From Nocardioides ochotonae (lineage in GTDB: Bacteria > Actinomycetota > Actinomycetes > Propionibacteriales > Nocardioidaceae), in contig NZ_CP061769.1 of NCBI RefSeq assembly GCF_011420305.2, positions 3,707,001 through 3,771,000 on the forward strand: a stretch of 64,000 bases of DNA, read 5' to 3'. Shown here in pieces: positions 26,638-38,025 of the stretch (its first letter is position 1; the number at the start of each line of letters is the position of its first letter). Made by a program: the position numbers and the translations under genes. The notes beneath the pieces were generated by a model. It saw nothing but the letters and a program-made list of their open reading frames with translations, had not been told where the DNA came from and searched no databases.

Positions 26638-28268
26638 GACGCGGGCCCCGGTGCCACGGCGGGCTCGGGCGCCAGGGCGTCCGCGAGCTCGCGGGCCTGC
26701 CGGTAGTCCGCCTTGCCGGTGACGTGGCGCGGGACCCGGGCGACGACGTGCACGGTGCGCGGCACCTTGTAGCCCGACAGGCGGGTGCGCAGGTGCCGGC
26801 GTACGTCCTCCACGTCGAGCAGGGCGCCGGGGCGCGCCTGGAGCAGCGCCGCCACCTGCTGGCCGTAGGTCGGGTCCGGGAGGCCGAGGACCACGGCGTC
26901 GAAGACGTCCGGGTGCGACTTGAGCGCGACCTCGACCTCCTCGGGGTAGACCTTCTCCCCGCCGGTGTTGATGCAGCCCGAGCCGCGCCCGAGCAGCGTC
27001 AGCCGGCGGCCGGGCTCGATCTGCACGTAGTCGCCGGGGACCGCGTGCCGCACGCCGTCGATGGTGCGGAAGATCCGCGCGGTCTTCTCCGGGTCGCCGA
27101 GGTAGCCGAGCGGGATGCTCCCTCGCCGGGCCATCCGACCGATCGCGCCCACGTCCGCGTCCAGGTCGAGGATGCGGTCCTCCTCGTCGATCACGACCGT
27201 CTCCGGGCCGACCTCGACCAGGCTGCCCTTGTCGGCGAGGGTCTCGGTGCGGATCCGGCCGTTGCCGGTCATCCCGGTCTCCGAGGAGCCGATCACGTCG
27301 AGCACCACCACGTCGGGCAGCTCGCGCAGCCAGCGCTCCTTGACCTCGACGGAGAAGATCGCGGCCGCGCTGGTCACGGTGGCCAGGCTCGAGGCGTCGT
27401 ACGCCCCGCGCTCGTGCTCCTCGATCAGCGGCCGGGCCATCGCGTCGCCGATCAGCGAGAGGGTGTTGACCCGCTCGGCCTCGACGGTGCGCCAGACCTG
27501 GGCGGGGTCGAACTTCGCGAGCAGCACGTTGGTGTGGCCGCCGAAGAAGCGCAGGAGCATCCCCCACTGGCCGTTGGCGTGCATGATCGGGCCGAGGTGG
27601 AGGCAGGTCAGCTGCGGCCCGGTGAGGGCGGCGCGGGACTGGTCGTGCTCCTCGATCGGCTCGCCGGTGACGAAGTCGAGGCCGCCGCCGAGGGTGCGCC
27701 AGACGTCCTCGTGGCGCCACATCACGCCCTTGGGGTAGCCGGTGGTGCCGCCGGTGTAGACGATGTAGACGTCGTCGGGACTGCGCGGGCCGAAGTCGCG
27801 CTCCGCGGACCGGCCGGTCGTCGCGTCGTCCCACGAGGTCCAGTCGTACGCCGTGGGGCGCGGCTCGGTGCCGTCGTCGATGACGACCACGTGGCGCAGC
27901 CGCTCGTGGGCGGGCACCACCTCATCGAGCACCGGGGAGTAGCGCGCCTCGTGGACGAGCGCGACCATCCCGGAGTCGCCGAGCACGTGGTCCAGCTCGG
28001 CCGCGACGTAGCGGTAGTTGATGTTGATCGGGACCGCGCGCGCCTTGAAGCACCCGAGCATCGCCACGACGTGCTCGGCGGTGTTGCGGGCCATCAGCCC
28101 CACGTGGTCGCCGGGCCGCACGCCGGCGTCGAGCAGGTGGTGGGCGACCCGGTTGGCGGCGGCCTCGAGCTGGGCGTAGGTGAGCCGGACGTCGCCGGCC
28201 ACGAGGGCGGCGCGGCCGGGGACCGCGTCGACGGCGTGCTCGACGAGGTCGGCGATGTGGAGGGCCAT
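26634..28268 (-). CDS. Acyl-CoA synthetase (FadD-type AMP-dependent ligase)
   Basis: A 544-residue ANL-superfamily ligase that activates a carboxylic acid to its CoA thioester through an acyl-adenylate. Motifs: the P-loop YTGGTTGYPKGVMW (A3), IGSSETGMTGNG (A5), GDYVQIEPGRRLTLLGRGSGCINTGGEKVYPEEVE (A7-A8 and hinge; the aspartate is shifted from the usual GD) and GKADYRQARELA for the catalytic Lys. The substrate could be a fatty, aromatic or steroid-derived acid. It heads an operon with the enoyl-CoA hydratase and is divergent from the IclR regulator. Confidence 0.9.
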   Translation of the reverse strand: MALHIADLVEHAVDAVPGRAALVAGDVRLTYAQLEAAANRVAHHLLDAGVRPGDHVGLMARNTAEHVVAMLGCFKARAVPININYRYVAAELDHVLGDSGMVALVHEARYSPVLDEVVPAHERLRHVVVIDDGTEPRPTAYDWTSWDDATTGRSAERDFGPRSPDDVYIVYTGGTTGYPKGVMWRHEDVWRTLGGGLDFVTGEPIEEHDQSRAALTGPQLTCLHLGPIMHANGQWGMLLRFFGGHTNVLLAKFDPAQVWRTVEAERVNTLSLIGDAMARPLIEEHERGAYDASSLATVTSAAAIFSVEVKERWLRELPDVVVLDVIGSSETGMTGNGRIRTETLADKGSLVEVGPETVVIDEEDRILDLDADVGAIGRMARRGSIPLGYLGDPEKTARIFRTIDGVRHAVPGDYVQIEPGRRLTLLGRGSGCINTGGEKVYPEEVEVALKSHPDVFDAVVLGLPDPTYGQQVAALLQARPGALLDVEDVRRHLRTRLSGYKVPRTVHVVARVPRHVTGKADYRQARELADALAPEPAVAPGPAS

Positions 28269-28309
28269 GCGCGGCAGGCTCCGGGGTGGGTGTGCGCTGT
28301 GTCACACTC

Positions 28310-28327
28310 GTTCCCGCTGGTTGGAAC
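28310..28327. promoter_or_regulatory. Palindrome in the fadD/iclR divergent promoter
   Basis: GTTCC-N8-GGAAC is an inverted repeat centred in the 75-bp gap between the ligase and IclR genes. GTTCC/GGAAC-type dyads are common IclR-family sites, so this may be where the regulator represses or activates both directions. Confidence 0.35.
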
Positions 28328-28343
28328 CTGGGAGGGGGACCCG

Positions 28344-29117
28344 ATGGGCGAGGGCGAGGCGCGACCCCGGCCGCAGGCCCGCGCGGGCATGGTCGAGCGG
28401 CTCACCCGGATCCTCGACGTGTTCCTGGTCGGCCCCGACCACCTGCTGCTCGAGGAGGTCGCCGACCTGTCGGGGCTGCCGCGCTCCACGACGTACCGCC
28501 TGTTGGCGCAGCTGATCGCGATGCACTGGCTCGAGCACGGCCCGCACGGCTACCGCCTCGGTGCGCGCGCCCGGCAGCTGGGGCGCCGCGTCGAGGGCAG
28601 CGTGCCGCTGCGCGCGGCCGCCGCGGAGGCGCTCGAGGAGCTGCACGCGGCGACCTCCGCGGTCGTGCACCTGACCGTGCTGGAGGGCAGCAGCGTCGAG
28701 GTGCTCGACAAGGTCGGCGGGCGGCACCTGCCGGACATCCCCACGACCATCGGCACCCGCTACCGCGCGGAGGACGCCGTCGCCGGCCGTGCCATGCTCG
28801 CCGCACTGCCCCCCGAGCAGGTCGACCGGATCCTGCTCGACGGGCGCGCCAGCGGGCACCTGCACGAGCGGCTGCACACCATCCGTTGCCGCCACGGGAT
28901 CGCGATCACCAGCGACGACATGCCCTGGGAGCTGCGCGGGGTCGGGGCCGCGATCGTGGGTCCCGACGGCCCCGTCGGCGCGATCTCGGTGGGGCTGCCG
29001 GGGCGGGCCGCGCCGGTGGAGCGGTTCGTGCCGATGCTCGCCCGCGCGGTGCGTCTCACGTCACAGCGGCTGCACGACGTACGTCTCGATGCGGAGCGAT
29101 ACCCCAAGCGGTCGTAA
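28344..29117 (+). CDS. IclR family transcriptional regulator
   Basis: A 257-residue regulator: N-terminal winged helix-turn-helix ([41 protein letters not shown], split by the recognition helix PRSTTYRLL) and a C-terminal IclR effector domain ([48 protein letters not shown]). ATG 28344 has a GGAGGGGG ribosome binding site. Placement divergent from the acyl-CoA ligase suggests that it controls the ligase-hydratase operon in response to an acid or CoA-ester ligand. Confidence 0.9.
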   Translation: MGEGEARPRPQARAGMVERLTRILDVFLVGPDHLLLEEVADLSGLPRSTTYRLLAQLIAMHWLEHGPHGYRLGARARQLGRRVEGSVPLRAAAAEALEELHAATSAVVHLTVLEGSSVEVLDKVGGRHLPDIPTTIGTRYRAEDAVAGRAMLAALPPEQVDRILLDGRASGHLHERLHTIRCRHGIAITSDDMPWELRGVGAAIVGPDGPVGAISVGLPGRAAPVERFVPMLARAVRLTSQRLHDVRLDAERYPKRS

Positions 29118-29172
29118 GATCGGCGCGGCCCTTCTGGGTCCCACGCCCCGATCGGAAGTGACTCCCCACCTG

Positions 29173-31065
<1,893 letters not shown>

Positions 31066-31080
31066 CCCCGCACGACGACA

Positions 31081-31119
31081 GGGCCCGTCCCGCAGCTTCG
31101 GCTGCGGGGCGGGCCCTTC
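31081..31119 (+). terminator. Intrinsic terminator of typA
   Basis: A 15-bp stem with one mismatch (GGGCCCGTCCCGCAG against CTGCGGGGCGGGCCC) around the stable loop CTTCGG is followed by TTCT, 15 bp after the typA stop. Confidence 0.8.
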
Positions 31120-31121
31120 TC

Positions 31122-31206
31122 GTTGAGTCGAGAGTTCTGACGGTCGAGTCGAGGGTTCTGACGGTTGAGTCGAGGGTTTCGACCAGTCGAGTCGAGACTT
31201 CTGTCG
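31122..31206 (+). repeat. Array of four 21-bp 'A' units
   Basis: The units begin at 31122, 31143, 31164 and 31186. Each has GTYGAGTCGAG followed by RSTT and usually CTGACG; the pitch is exactly 21 bp with one extra base before the last copy. It lies downstream of the typA terminator and next to the methyltransferase gene. No protein-coding sense is apparent. Confidence 0.9.
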
Positions 31207-31210
31207 TACG

Positions 31211-31232
31211 ACGAGGGGCGCAACGCCCCGTC
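31211..31232 (-). terminator. Hairpin at the 3' end of the methyltransferase gene
   Basis: GGGGCG-CAA-CGCCCC forms a 6-bp GC stem abutting the stop codon at 31231. It has no T-tract. Confidence 0.35.
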
Positions 31233-31851
31233 AGCCCACGCGCAGCACCGTGACGGCGAAGTCGGACTCGTCGGTGAACGGGTCCAGGTGCCAGGTGCCG
31301 AACCGCTGCTCGACCCGCGCCACGCCCTCGCGGGCGAGGTCGGCCAGGTCGGCGTCGTACCGCTCGAAGGGGTAGGCCTCGTCGCGGCGGAAGCCGACCA
31401 CGACGCGGCCGCCGGGCCGGACCACCGCGCAGAGGTTGGCGAGCACCTGGCGCTCGGTGCCCGGCGCGACGAACACCATCACGTTGCCCGCGCAGACGAC
31501 GAGGTCGACCGGCTCCTCGCCCACGTCGGCGAGCTCCAGCTCGCTGAGGTCGACGACGCCGTACGTCGGCCCGGGGTGGTCGACGCGGGCGGCCTCGATC
31601 AGGACCGGGTCCGCGTCCAGTCCGACCACGATGTGCCCGCGGGCCGCAAGCTCGCCGGAGAGCCGGCCGGTTCCGCACCCGGCGTCGAGGATCCGCGCCC
31701 CGCGCTGGACCATCGCGTCGACGAAGCGGGCCTCCCCCGCCAGGTCGGCGCCCTCGGCGGCCAGGGCGCGGAAGCGCTCGACGTACCACTGCGAGTGGCC
31801 GTCCTTGGTGTCGGTGAACCAACGGGGACGCGGGCTGGACTGGTCGGTCAT
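31231..31851 (-). CDS. Class I SAM-dependent methyltransferase
   Basis: A 206-residue methyltransferase of the Methyltransf_25/UbiE-like fold. Motif I is ILDAGCGTGRLSGELA (about 54-69), with the acidic end of beta-2 in VVGLDADPVLIEAA and motif IV in VDLVVCAGNVMVFVAPG. SQWYVERFRALAAEGADLAGEARFVDAM precedes it, as in many actinobacterial small-molecule methyltransferases. The acceptor is unknown. The gene stands alone, with A-type repeat arrays on both sides (direct copies at 31122-31206, mainly inverted copies at 31899-32010). Confidence 0.88.
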   Translation of the reverse strand: MTDQSSPRPRWFTDTKDGHSQWYVERFRALAAEGADLAGEARFVDAMVQRGARILDAGCGTGRLSGELAARGHIVVGLDADPVLIEAARVDHPGPTYGVVDLSELELADVGEEPVDLVVCAGNVMVFVAPGTERQVLANLCAVVRPGGRVVVGFRRDEAYPFERYDADLADLAREGVARVEQRFGTWHLDPFTDESDFAVTVLRVG

Positions 31852-31898
31852 GTCCCCATCCTCGCCGCCCTGTGCGACCGGGCCGCACTGCCCCCTCG

Positions 31899-32010
31899 GT
31901 CGAGTCGAGACTTCACGTCGTACGACGCCGGGAAGCCGAGCGCGAGCGTCAGAACTCTCGACTCGACCGGTCAGAGGTCTCGACTCGACCGTCAGAACTC
32001 TCGACTCAAC
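31899..32010. repeat. One direct and three inverted 21-bp 'A' units
   Basis: One unit in the + orientation at 31899 is followed by three in the opposite orientation at 31947, 31969 and 31990. The + copy ends in the same CGTCGTACGACG palindrome seen after the array at 31186. The element lies in the promoter-proximal gap upstream of the methyltransferase and downstream of the sugar ATPase gene. Confidence 0.88.
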
Positions 32011-32022
32011 CAGCGGAGTGGG

Positions 32023-33117
32023 TCAGGGGGTGAGGCGGGCGCCGGTGGTGGTGTCGAAGACGTGGACCTTGTCCGGTGAGGTGGTGAGCCGGATCCGGGC
32101 GCCGCGGGGCAGGTCGGGGCGGCCCTCGACGCGGACGACCACCTGGCGCAGCAGGTCGTGACTGACGTCGGTGTCGGGCGTGGCGTAGACGTAGGCCTCC
32201 GCGCCGAGCTCCTCGACCGCGGCGACCCGGACCGGGTAGCCCTCCTCCTCGCCGCTGGCCAGGCGCCAGGACTCCGGGCGGATGCCGAGGGTCACCGCGC
32301 CGGTGGAGCGGGCCGCCGCCTCCCGGTCGATCGGGAGCGCGTAGCCGTCGACCACCGCCGTACCGTCGCCGGCGGTCTTGGCCTCCAGCAGGTTCATCGC
32401 CGGGGAGCCGATGAAGCCGGCGACGAAGAGGTTCGCCGGCCGGTCGTAGAGCGCCAGCGGACTGGCGACCTGCTGGAGCACGCCGTCCTTGAGCACCGCC
32501 ACCCGGTCCCCCATCGTCATCGCCTCGACCTGGTCGTGGGTGACGTAGACGGTGGTCGTGCCCAGGCGCTGCTGGAGCGCGGAGATCTGGGTGCGGGTGG
32601 AGACCCGGAGCTTGGCGTCGAGGTTCGACAGCGGCTCGTCCATGCAGAAGACCCGGGGCTGGCGCACGATCGCGCGCCCCATCGCCACCCGTTGCCGCTG
32701 GCCGCCGGAGAGCGCCTTGGGCTTGCGGTCGAGGTAGGCCTCGAGGTCGAGCAGCCGGGCCGCCTCCTGCACGCGGGTGCGGCGCTCCTCCTTGCCGACG
32801 CCGGCGATCTTGAGCGCGAAGCCCATGTTGTCGGCCACCGTCATGTGCGGGTAGAGCGCGTAGTTCTGGAACACCATCGCGATGTCGCGGTCCTTGGGCG
32901 GCAGGTCGGAGACGTCCTCCTCACCGATCAGCACCGCACCGGAGGTGAGCTCCTCCAGCCCCGCCAGCATCCGCAGCGAGGTCGACTTGCCGCAGCCCGA
33001 GGGCCCGACCAGCACCATGAGCTCGCCGTCCTCGACCTCCAGGTCCAGGTCGGACACCGCCGGCCGCTCCGCGCCGGGGAACATCCGTACTGCCTTGTCG
33101 AAGCGCACCGACGCCAT
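32023..33117 (-). CDS. Sugar ABC transporter ATP-binding protein (MsiK/UgpC type)
   Basis: A 364-residue CUT1-family ATPase. Walker A is GPSGCGKST (about 38-46), Q-loop MVFQNYALYPHMTV, signature LSGGQRQRVAMGRAIV, Walker B VFCMDEPLSNLD and H-loop VTHDQVEAMTMGD. A C-terminal MalK-type regulatory TOBE domain (about 240-364) follows. It energises uptake of beta-glucosides through the divergent permease operon and, like MsiK, may serve other sugar importers. Start ATG 33117. It carries its own CebR-like operator upstream, so it is co-regulated with the sugar genes. Confidence 0.92.
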   Translation of the reverse strand: MASVRFDKAVRMFPGAERPAVSDLDLEVEDGELMVLVGPSGCGKSTSLRMLAGLEELTSGAVLIGEEDVSDLPPKDRDIAMVFQNYALYPHMTVADNMGFALKIAGVGKEERRTRVQEAARLLDLEAYLDRKPKALSGGQRQRVAMGRAIVRQPRVFCMDEPLSNLDAKLRVSTRTQISALQQRLGTTTVYVTHDQVEAMTMGDRVAVLKDGVLQQVASPLALYDRPANLFVAGFIGSPAMNLLEAKTAGDGTAVVDGYALPIDREAAARSTGAVTLGIRPESWRLASGEEEGYPVRVAAVEELGAEAYVYATPDTDVSHDLLRQVVVRVEGRPDLPRGARIRLTTSPDKVHVFDTTTGARLTP

Positions 33118-33172
33118 GACTGGTCCTCTCGCACGGCCACCACGAGCGGGTGGCACGGGTCACATCGCGTCC

Positions 33173-33201
33173 ACCGTACGACGCGGCGTGCGGCACGTCC
33201 A
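33173..33201 (-). promoter_or_regulatory. Candidate promoter of the sugar ATPase gene
   Basis: On the minus strand TGGACG and TACGGT are separated by 17 bp. TACGGT fits TAnnnT. The LacI-type operator at 33203 abuts the -35 element. Confidence 0.4.
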
Positions 33202-33202
33202 G

Positions 33203-33216
33203 TGGAAGCGCTCCCA
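33203..33216. promoter_or_regulatory. CebR/BglR-type LacI operator 1
   Basis: TGGAAGCGCTCCCA closely matches the TGGGAGCGCTCCCA operator of the Streptomyces cellobiose repressor CebR, with one mismatch. It is adjacent to the ATPase promoter. Confidence 0.75.
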
Positions 33217-33257
33217 CACCTCAGCACCTCCAGACTCCCGCCTCACTAGGCCAGCCG

Positions 33258-33286
33258 TTGACAGCGACTGTGACCCGTGTCATGTT
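33258..33286 (+). promoter_or_regulatory. Promoter of the sugar uptake operon
   Basis: TTGACA and CATGTT are separated by 17 bp, a good vegetative sigma-factor promoter. The predicted start point is about 33293, about 10 bp before operator 2 and 75 bp before the binding-protein GTG. Confidence 0.55.
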
Positions 33287-33302
33287 GAGCGAGCCGCAAG
33301 TG

Positions 33303-33316
33303 TGGAAGCGCTCTCA
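33303..33316. promoter_or_regulatory. CebR/BglR-type LacI operator 2
   Basis: TGGAAGCGCTCTCA lies just downstream of the predicted transcription start of the sugar operon, where binding would block elongation or open-complex escape. It is exactly 100 bp from operator 1. Confidence 0.75.
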
Positions 33317-33368
33317 CACTGTTTCCACCTCCCGAGTCCGGCAGCCGCACACACAAGGGAGCGTCACC

Positions 33369-34682
33369 GTGCAGACCAACACCCACTCCGGGGCCGGTTC
33401 CCGGCCCGTCGCGCGCCACCACCGACGTCGTCGGGGGCTGGCCGTGGGGGCCGTGACGGCCCTCGTCCTCACCCTCGTCTCCGCCTGTGGCGGCGACGAC
33501 GCCGACGCCGGCGACGGGCAGACCGAGCTCACGATCGCGACGTTCAACGAGTTCGGCTACGAAGAGCTGCTCGACGAGTACATGGAGCTGAACCCCGACA
33601 TCAAGGTCGTCCAGAAGAAGACTGGCACCTGGGAGGAGCACCGCGACAACCTCTACACCAAGCTGGCCGCGGGCTCGGGGCTCGCGGACATCGAGGCGGT
33701 CGAGGGCGACGGGATGCCCGCGATCCTCGAGGAGGAGGGCGCCTTCGTCGACCTCACCGACGACAGCCTCGAGGGGCGCTGGCTGGACTGGAAGAGCGAC
33801 GCCGGCACCGACTCCGAGGGCCGGATGATCGGCTACGGCACCGACATCGGCCCCGAGGGCATCTGCTATCGCGCCGACCTGTTCGCCAAGGCCGGGCTGC
33901 CCACCGACCGTGAGGAGGTCGCCGCCCTCTTCGAGAGCTGGGACTCCTACTTCGACACCGGCAAGAAGTTCGTCGCCGAGCTTCCCGACGTCGCCTGGTA
34001 CGACTCCTCCAAGGGCACCAGCCAGGCCATGATCAACCAGCTGGAGTTCCCCTTCGAGGACGAGGACAACAACGTCGTCGCGCTGGAGAACCCCGACCTC
34101 AAGGAGGTCTTCGACACCGTCACCGAGATGCAGGCGGCCGGGCTGGCGACCAACATGGACCAGTGGTCCAACGACTGGGTCGCGTCGTTCAAGAAGGACG
34201 GCTTCGCCACCATGGCCTGCCCCGGCTGGATGCTCGGCATCATCGAGGGCAACGCCAAGGGCGTCGAGGGCTGGGACATCGCCAACGCCTTCCCCGGCGG
34301 CGGCGGCAACTGGGGCGGGTCGTTCCTGACCGTGCCCACCCAGTCCGAGCACCCCGAGGAGGCCAAGGCGCTGGCCGCCTGGCTGACCGAGCCGGAGCAG
34401 CAGATCAAGGCGTTCGCCGCCAAGGGCACCTACCCCAGCCAGGTCGAGGCGCTCGACGACCCGGTCCTGCTGGAGTCGACCAACGCATTCTTCAACGACG
34501 CCCCGACCGGCGCGATCTACGCCGAGCGCGCCAAGGCGGTCACCATGCAGCCCCACAAGGGACCCAAGTACGCCGACCTGATCCAGGCCTTCCAGGCCGC
34601 GATCCTGCGCGTCGACGAGGGCCAGGAGACGCCTGAGGAGGCCTGGGAGTCCTTCTCGGCCGACGTCGAGCGGATCGGCTGA
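33369..34682 (+). CDS. Sugar ABC transporter substrate-binding lipoprotein
   Basis: A 437-residue extracellular solute-binding protein of family 1. Lipobox TLVSAC gives lipidated Cys40. The mature domain starts ELTIATFNEFGYEELLDEYMELNPDIKV and continues with TKLAAGSGLADIEAVEGD and PGGGGNWGGSFLTVP, as in CUT1 oligosaccharide-binding proteins (CebE/BxlE type). GTG 33369 has AGGGAG eight bases upstream. It is the first gene of an operon with two permeases and a GH1 glucosidase, so beta-linked gluco-oligosaccharides are the likely ligand. Confidence 0.92.
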   Translation: MQTNTHSGAGSRPVARHHRRRRGLAVGAVTALVLTLVSACGGDDADAGDGQTELTIATFNEFGYEELLDEYMELNPDIKVVQKKTGTWEEHRDNLYTKLAAGSGLADIEAVEGDGMPAILEEEGAFVDLTDDSLEGRWLDWKSDAGTDSEGRMIGYGTDIGPEGICYRADLFAKAGLPTDREEVAALFESWDSYFDTGKKFVAELPDVAWYDSSKGTSQAMINQLEFPFEDEDNNVVALENPDLKEVFDTVTEMQAAGLATNMDQWSNDWVASFKKDGFATMACPGWMLGIIEGNAKGVEGWDIANAFPGGGGNWGGSFLTVPTQSEHPEEAKALAAWLTEPEQQIKAFAAKGTYPSQVEALDDPVLLESTNAFFNDAPTGAIYAERAKAVTMQPHKGPKYADLIQAFQAAILRVDEGQETPEEAWESFSADVERIG

Positions 34683-34696
34683 CCGGGCCCGTACCC

Positions 34697-35740
34697 ATGT
34701 CCCTCCACCCTCCACCCGCGCCCGCCGGGGACGTCGACACCACGGCGTCCCCGGCGGGAACCACCCCCGGCGCCGGCCGTCCGCGCCGCCGGCTGACCGC
34801 ACGGCAGCGGCTCTCCCGCTGGGACGTCCGGCTCTCGCCGTACCTCTACATCTCGCCGTTCTTCGTGCTGTTCCTGGTGGTCGGCATGTTCCCGCTGCTC
34901 TACACCGGGTACGTCTCGCTGCACGAGTGGAGCCTGCTGGGCGGCAAGGGTGAGTACGTCGGGCTGGACAACTACCGCGCGGTCTTCGATGACCGCTACT
35001 TCTGGCGCGCGCTGCGCAACACCATCAGCATCTTCCTGCTCTCCTCGATCCCGCAGGTGCTGATGGCGCTGCTGCTCGCCGGGCTGCTCGACAGCAACCT
35101 GCGGGGGCGGACCTGGTGGCGGATGAGCATCCTGCTGCCCTTCGTGGTCGCCCCGGCCGCCGTCGCGCTGATCTTCGGCAACCTGTTCGGCGACCGCTAC
35201 GGCCTGGTCAACGGCGCGCTCGGGCTGATCGGCATCGACCCGATCGCCTGGCACGTCGACACGCTGCCCAGCCACATCGCCATCGCCTCGATGGTCAACT
35301 GGCGCTGGACCGGCTACAACGCGCTGATCCTCCTGGCCGCGATGCAGGCGGTCCCCCGCGACCTCTACGAGTCCGCCGCCATCGACGGCGCCGGCAAGGT
35401 GCGCCAGTTCTTCTCCGTCACCGTGCCGATGGTCCGCCCGACGCTCATCTTCGTCATCATCACCTCGACCATCGGCGGGCTGCAGATCTTCACCGAGCCG
35501 CGGCTCTACGACAACGTCGGGCTCGGCGGCTCGGACCGGCAGTGGCAGACCGTCACCCTCTACCTGTGGGAGCTCGGCTGGCGGCTGCGCAACCTCGGCA
35601 CCGCCTCCGCGGTCGCCTGGCTGCTGTTCGGGCTGATCGTGCTGGTCGCGCTGGTGAACTTCCTGATCTCCCAGCAGGTGGGCCGGGCCTCCGGCGGCCG
35701 GGCCCGCCGGCGCCGACGTCGTACGGAGGTCCCCCGATGA
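34697..35740 (+). CDS. Sugar ABC transporter permease (CebF/MalF type)
   Basis: A 347-residue permease with six membrane helices, beginning near LSPYLYISPFFVLFLVVGMFPLLYTGYVSL (written in parts; helix about 52-72). The EAA loop is RDLYESAAIDGAGKVRQFFSVTVP, where the ATPase docks. The N-terminal 45 residues are Pro/Ala-rich and cytoplasmic; the C-terminus is a run of Arg. Its stop overlaps the next permease start (ATGA). It forms the translocation channel with the 35737-36555 product. Confidence 0.93.
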   Translation: MSLHPPPAPAGDVDTTASPAGTTPGAGRPRRRLTARQRLSRWDVRLSPYLYISPFFVLFLVVGMFPLLYTGYVSLHEWSLLGGKGEYVGLDNYRAVFDDRYFWRALRNTISIFLLSSIPQVLMALLLAGLLDSNLRGRTWWRMSILLPFVVAPAAVALIFGNLFGDRYGLVNGALGLIGIDPIAWHVDTLPSHIAIASMVNWRWTGYNALILLAAMQAVPRDLYESAAIDGAGKVRQFFSVTVPMVRPTLIFVIITSTIGGLQIFTEPRLYDNVGLGGSDRQWQTVTLYLWELGWRLRNLGTASAVAWLLFGLIVLVALVNFLISQQVGRASGGRARRRRRRTEVPR

Positions 35741-36551
35741 CCCGCCGCCCCGGATTCCTCGTCTACGGCCTGCTGACCGCGTTCGTGCTCGGCTCCGCCG
35801 GGCCGCTGTACTGGTCGCTGATCGTCGGCTCGCATGAGGCCGACGTGGCCACCGAGCGGATCCCGCCGATGCTGCCCGGCGGGCACTTCTTCGACAACGC
35901 CCAGCGGGTCTTCGAGACCGTGGACTTCTGGAAGGCGCTCGGCAACAGCCTGCTGGTCTCGACGGTGTGCGCCACCTCCGTGGTGTTCTTCTGCACCCTG
36001 GCCGGCTACGCCTTCGCCAAGCTCCAGTTCCGCGGCCGCAACGGGCTGATGGTCTTCGTGGTCGCGACGATGGCGGTGCCGACCCAGCTCGGGGTGATCC
36101 CGCTGTTCATCCAGATGGCCAAGCTCGGCTGGACCGGGACCGTGTGGGCGGTCATCGTCCCCACGCTGGTCACCGCCTTCGGCGTGTTCTTCATGCGCCA
36201 GTACCTCCTCGACGCCGTCCCCGACGAGCTGATCGAGGCCGCCCGCGTGGACGGCTGCTCGATGATCCGCACCTTCTTCAACGTCGCGCTGCCCGCGGCG
36301 CGACCGGCGGCGGCGATCTTGTGGCTGTTCACCTTCATGACGGTGTGGACCGACTTCTTCTGGCCGATGATCGTGCTGCCGGCCACCAACCCCACCGTCC
36401 AGATCGCCCTCCAGCAGCTCCAGAGCGGGTACTACGTCGACTACAGCCTGGTGCTCTGCGGGGCCGTGCTCTCGACGGTGCCGCTCCTGGTGCTCTTCGT
36501 CCTCTCCGGTCGGCAGCTCGTCGCCGGGATCATGCAAGGAGCAGTCAAGGG

Positions 36552-36555
<4 letters not shown>
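35737..36555 (+). CDS. Sugar ABC transporter permease (CebG/MalG type)
   Basis: A 272-residue permease of the MalG type. It has six helices, the EAA motif [24 protein letters not shown], and a terminal helix followed by [13 protein letters not shown], the conserved MalG C-terminus (GLTAGAVKG-like) that inserts into the ATPase. ATG 35737 and the stop at 36555 both overlap the neighbouring genes by four bases (ATGA), showing tight translational coupling across the operon. Confidence 0.94.
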
Positions 36556-38015
<1,460 letters not shown>

Positions 38016-38025
38016 GTTGGCGCGC

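Noticed and set aside
31122..31206. CRISPR array
   Set aside because: The units are contiguous 21-mers with no spacers, and no cas gene is present.
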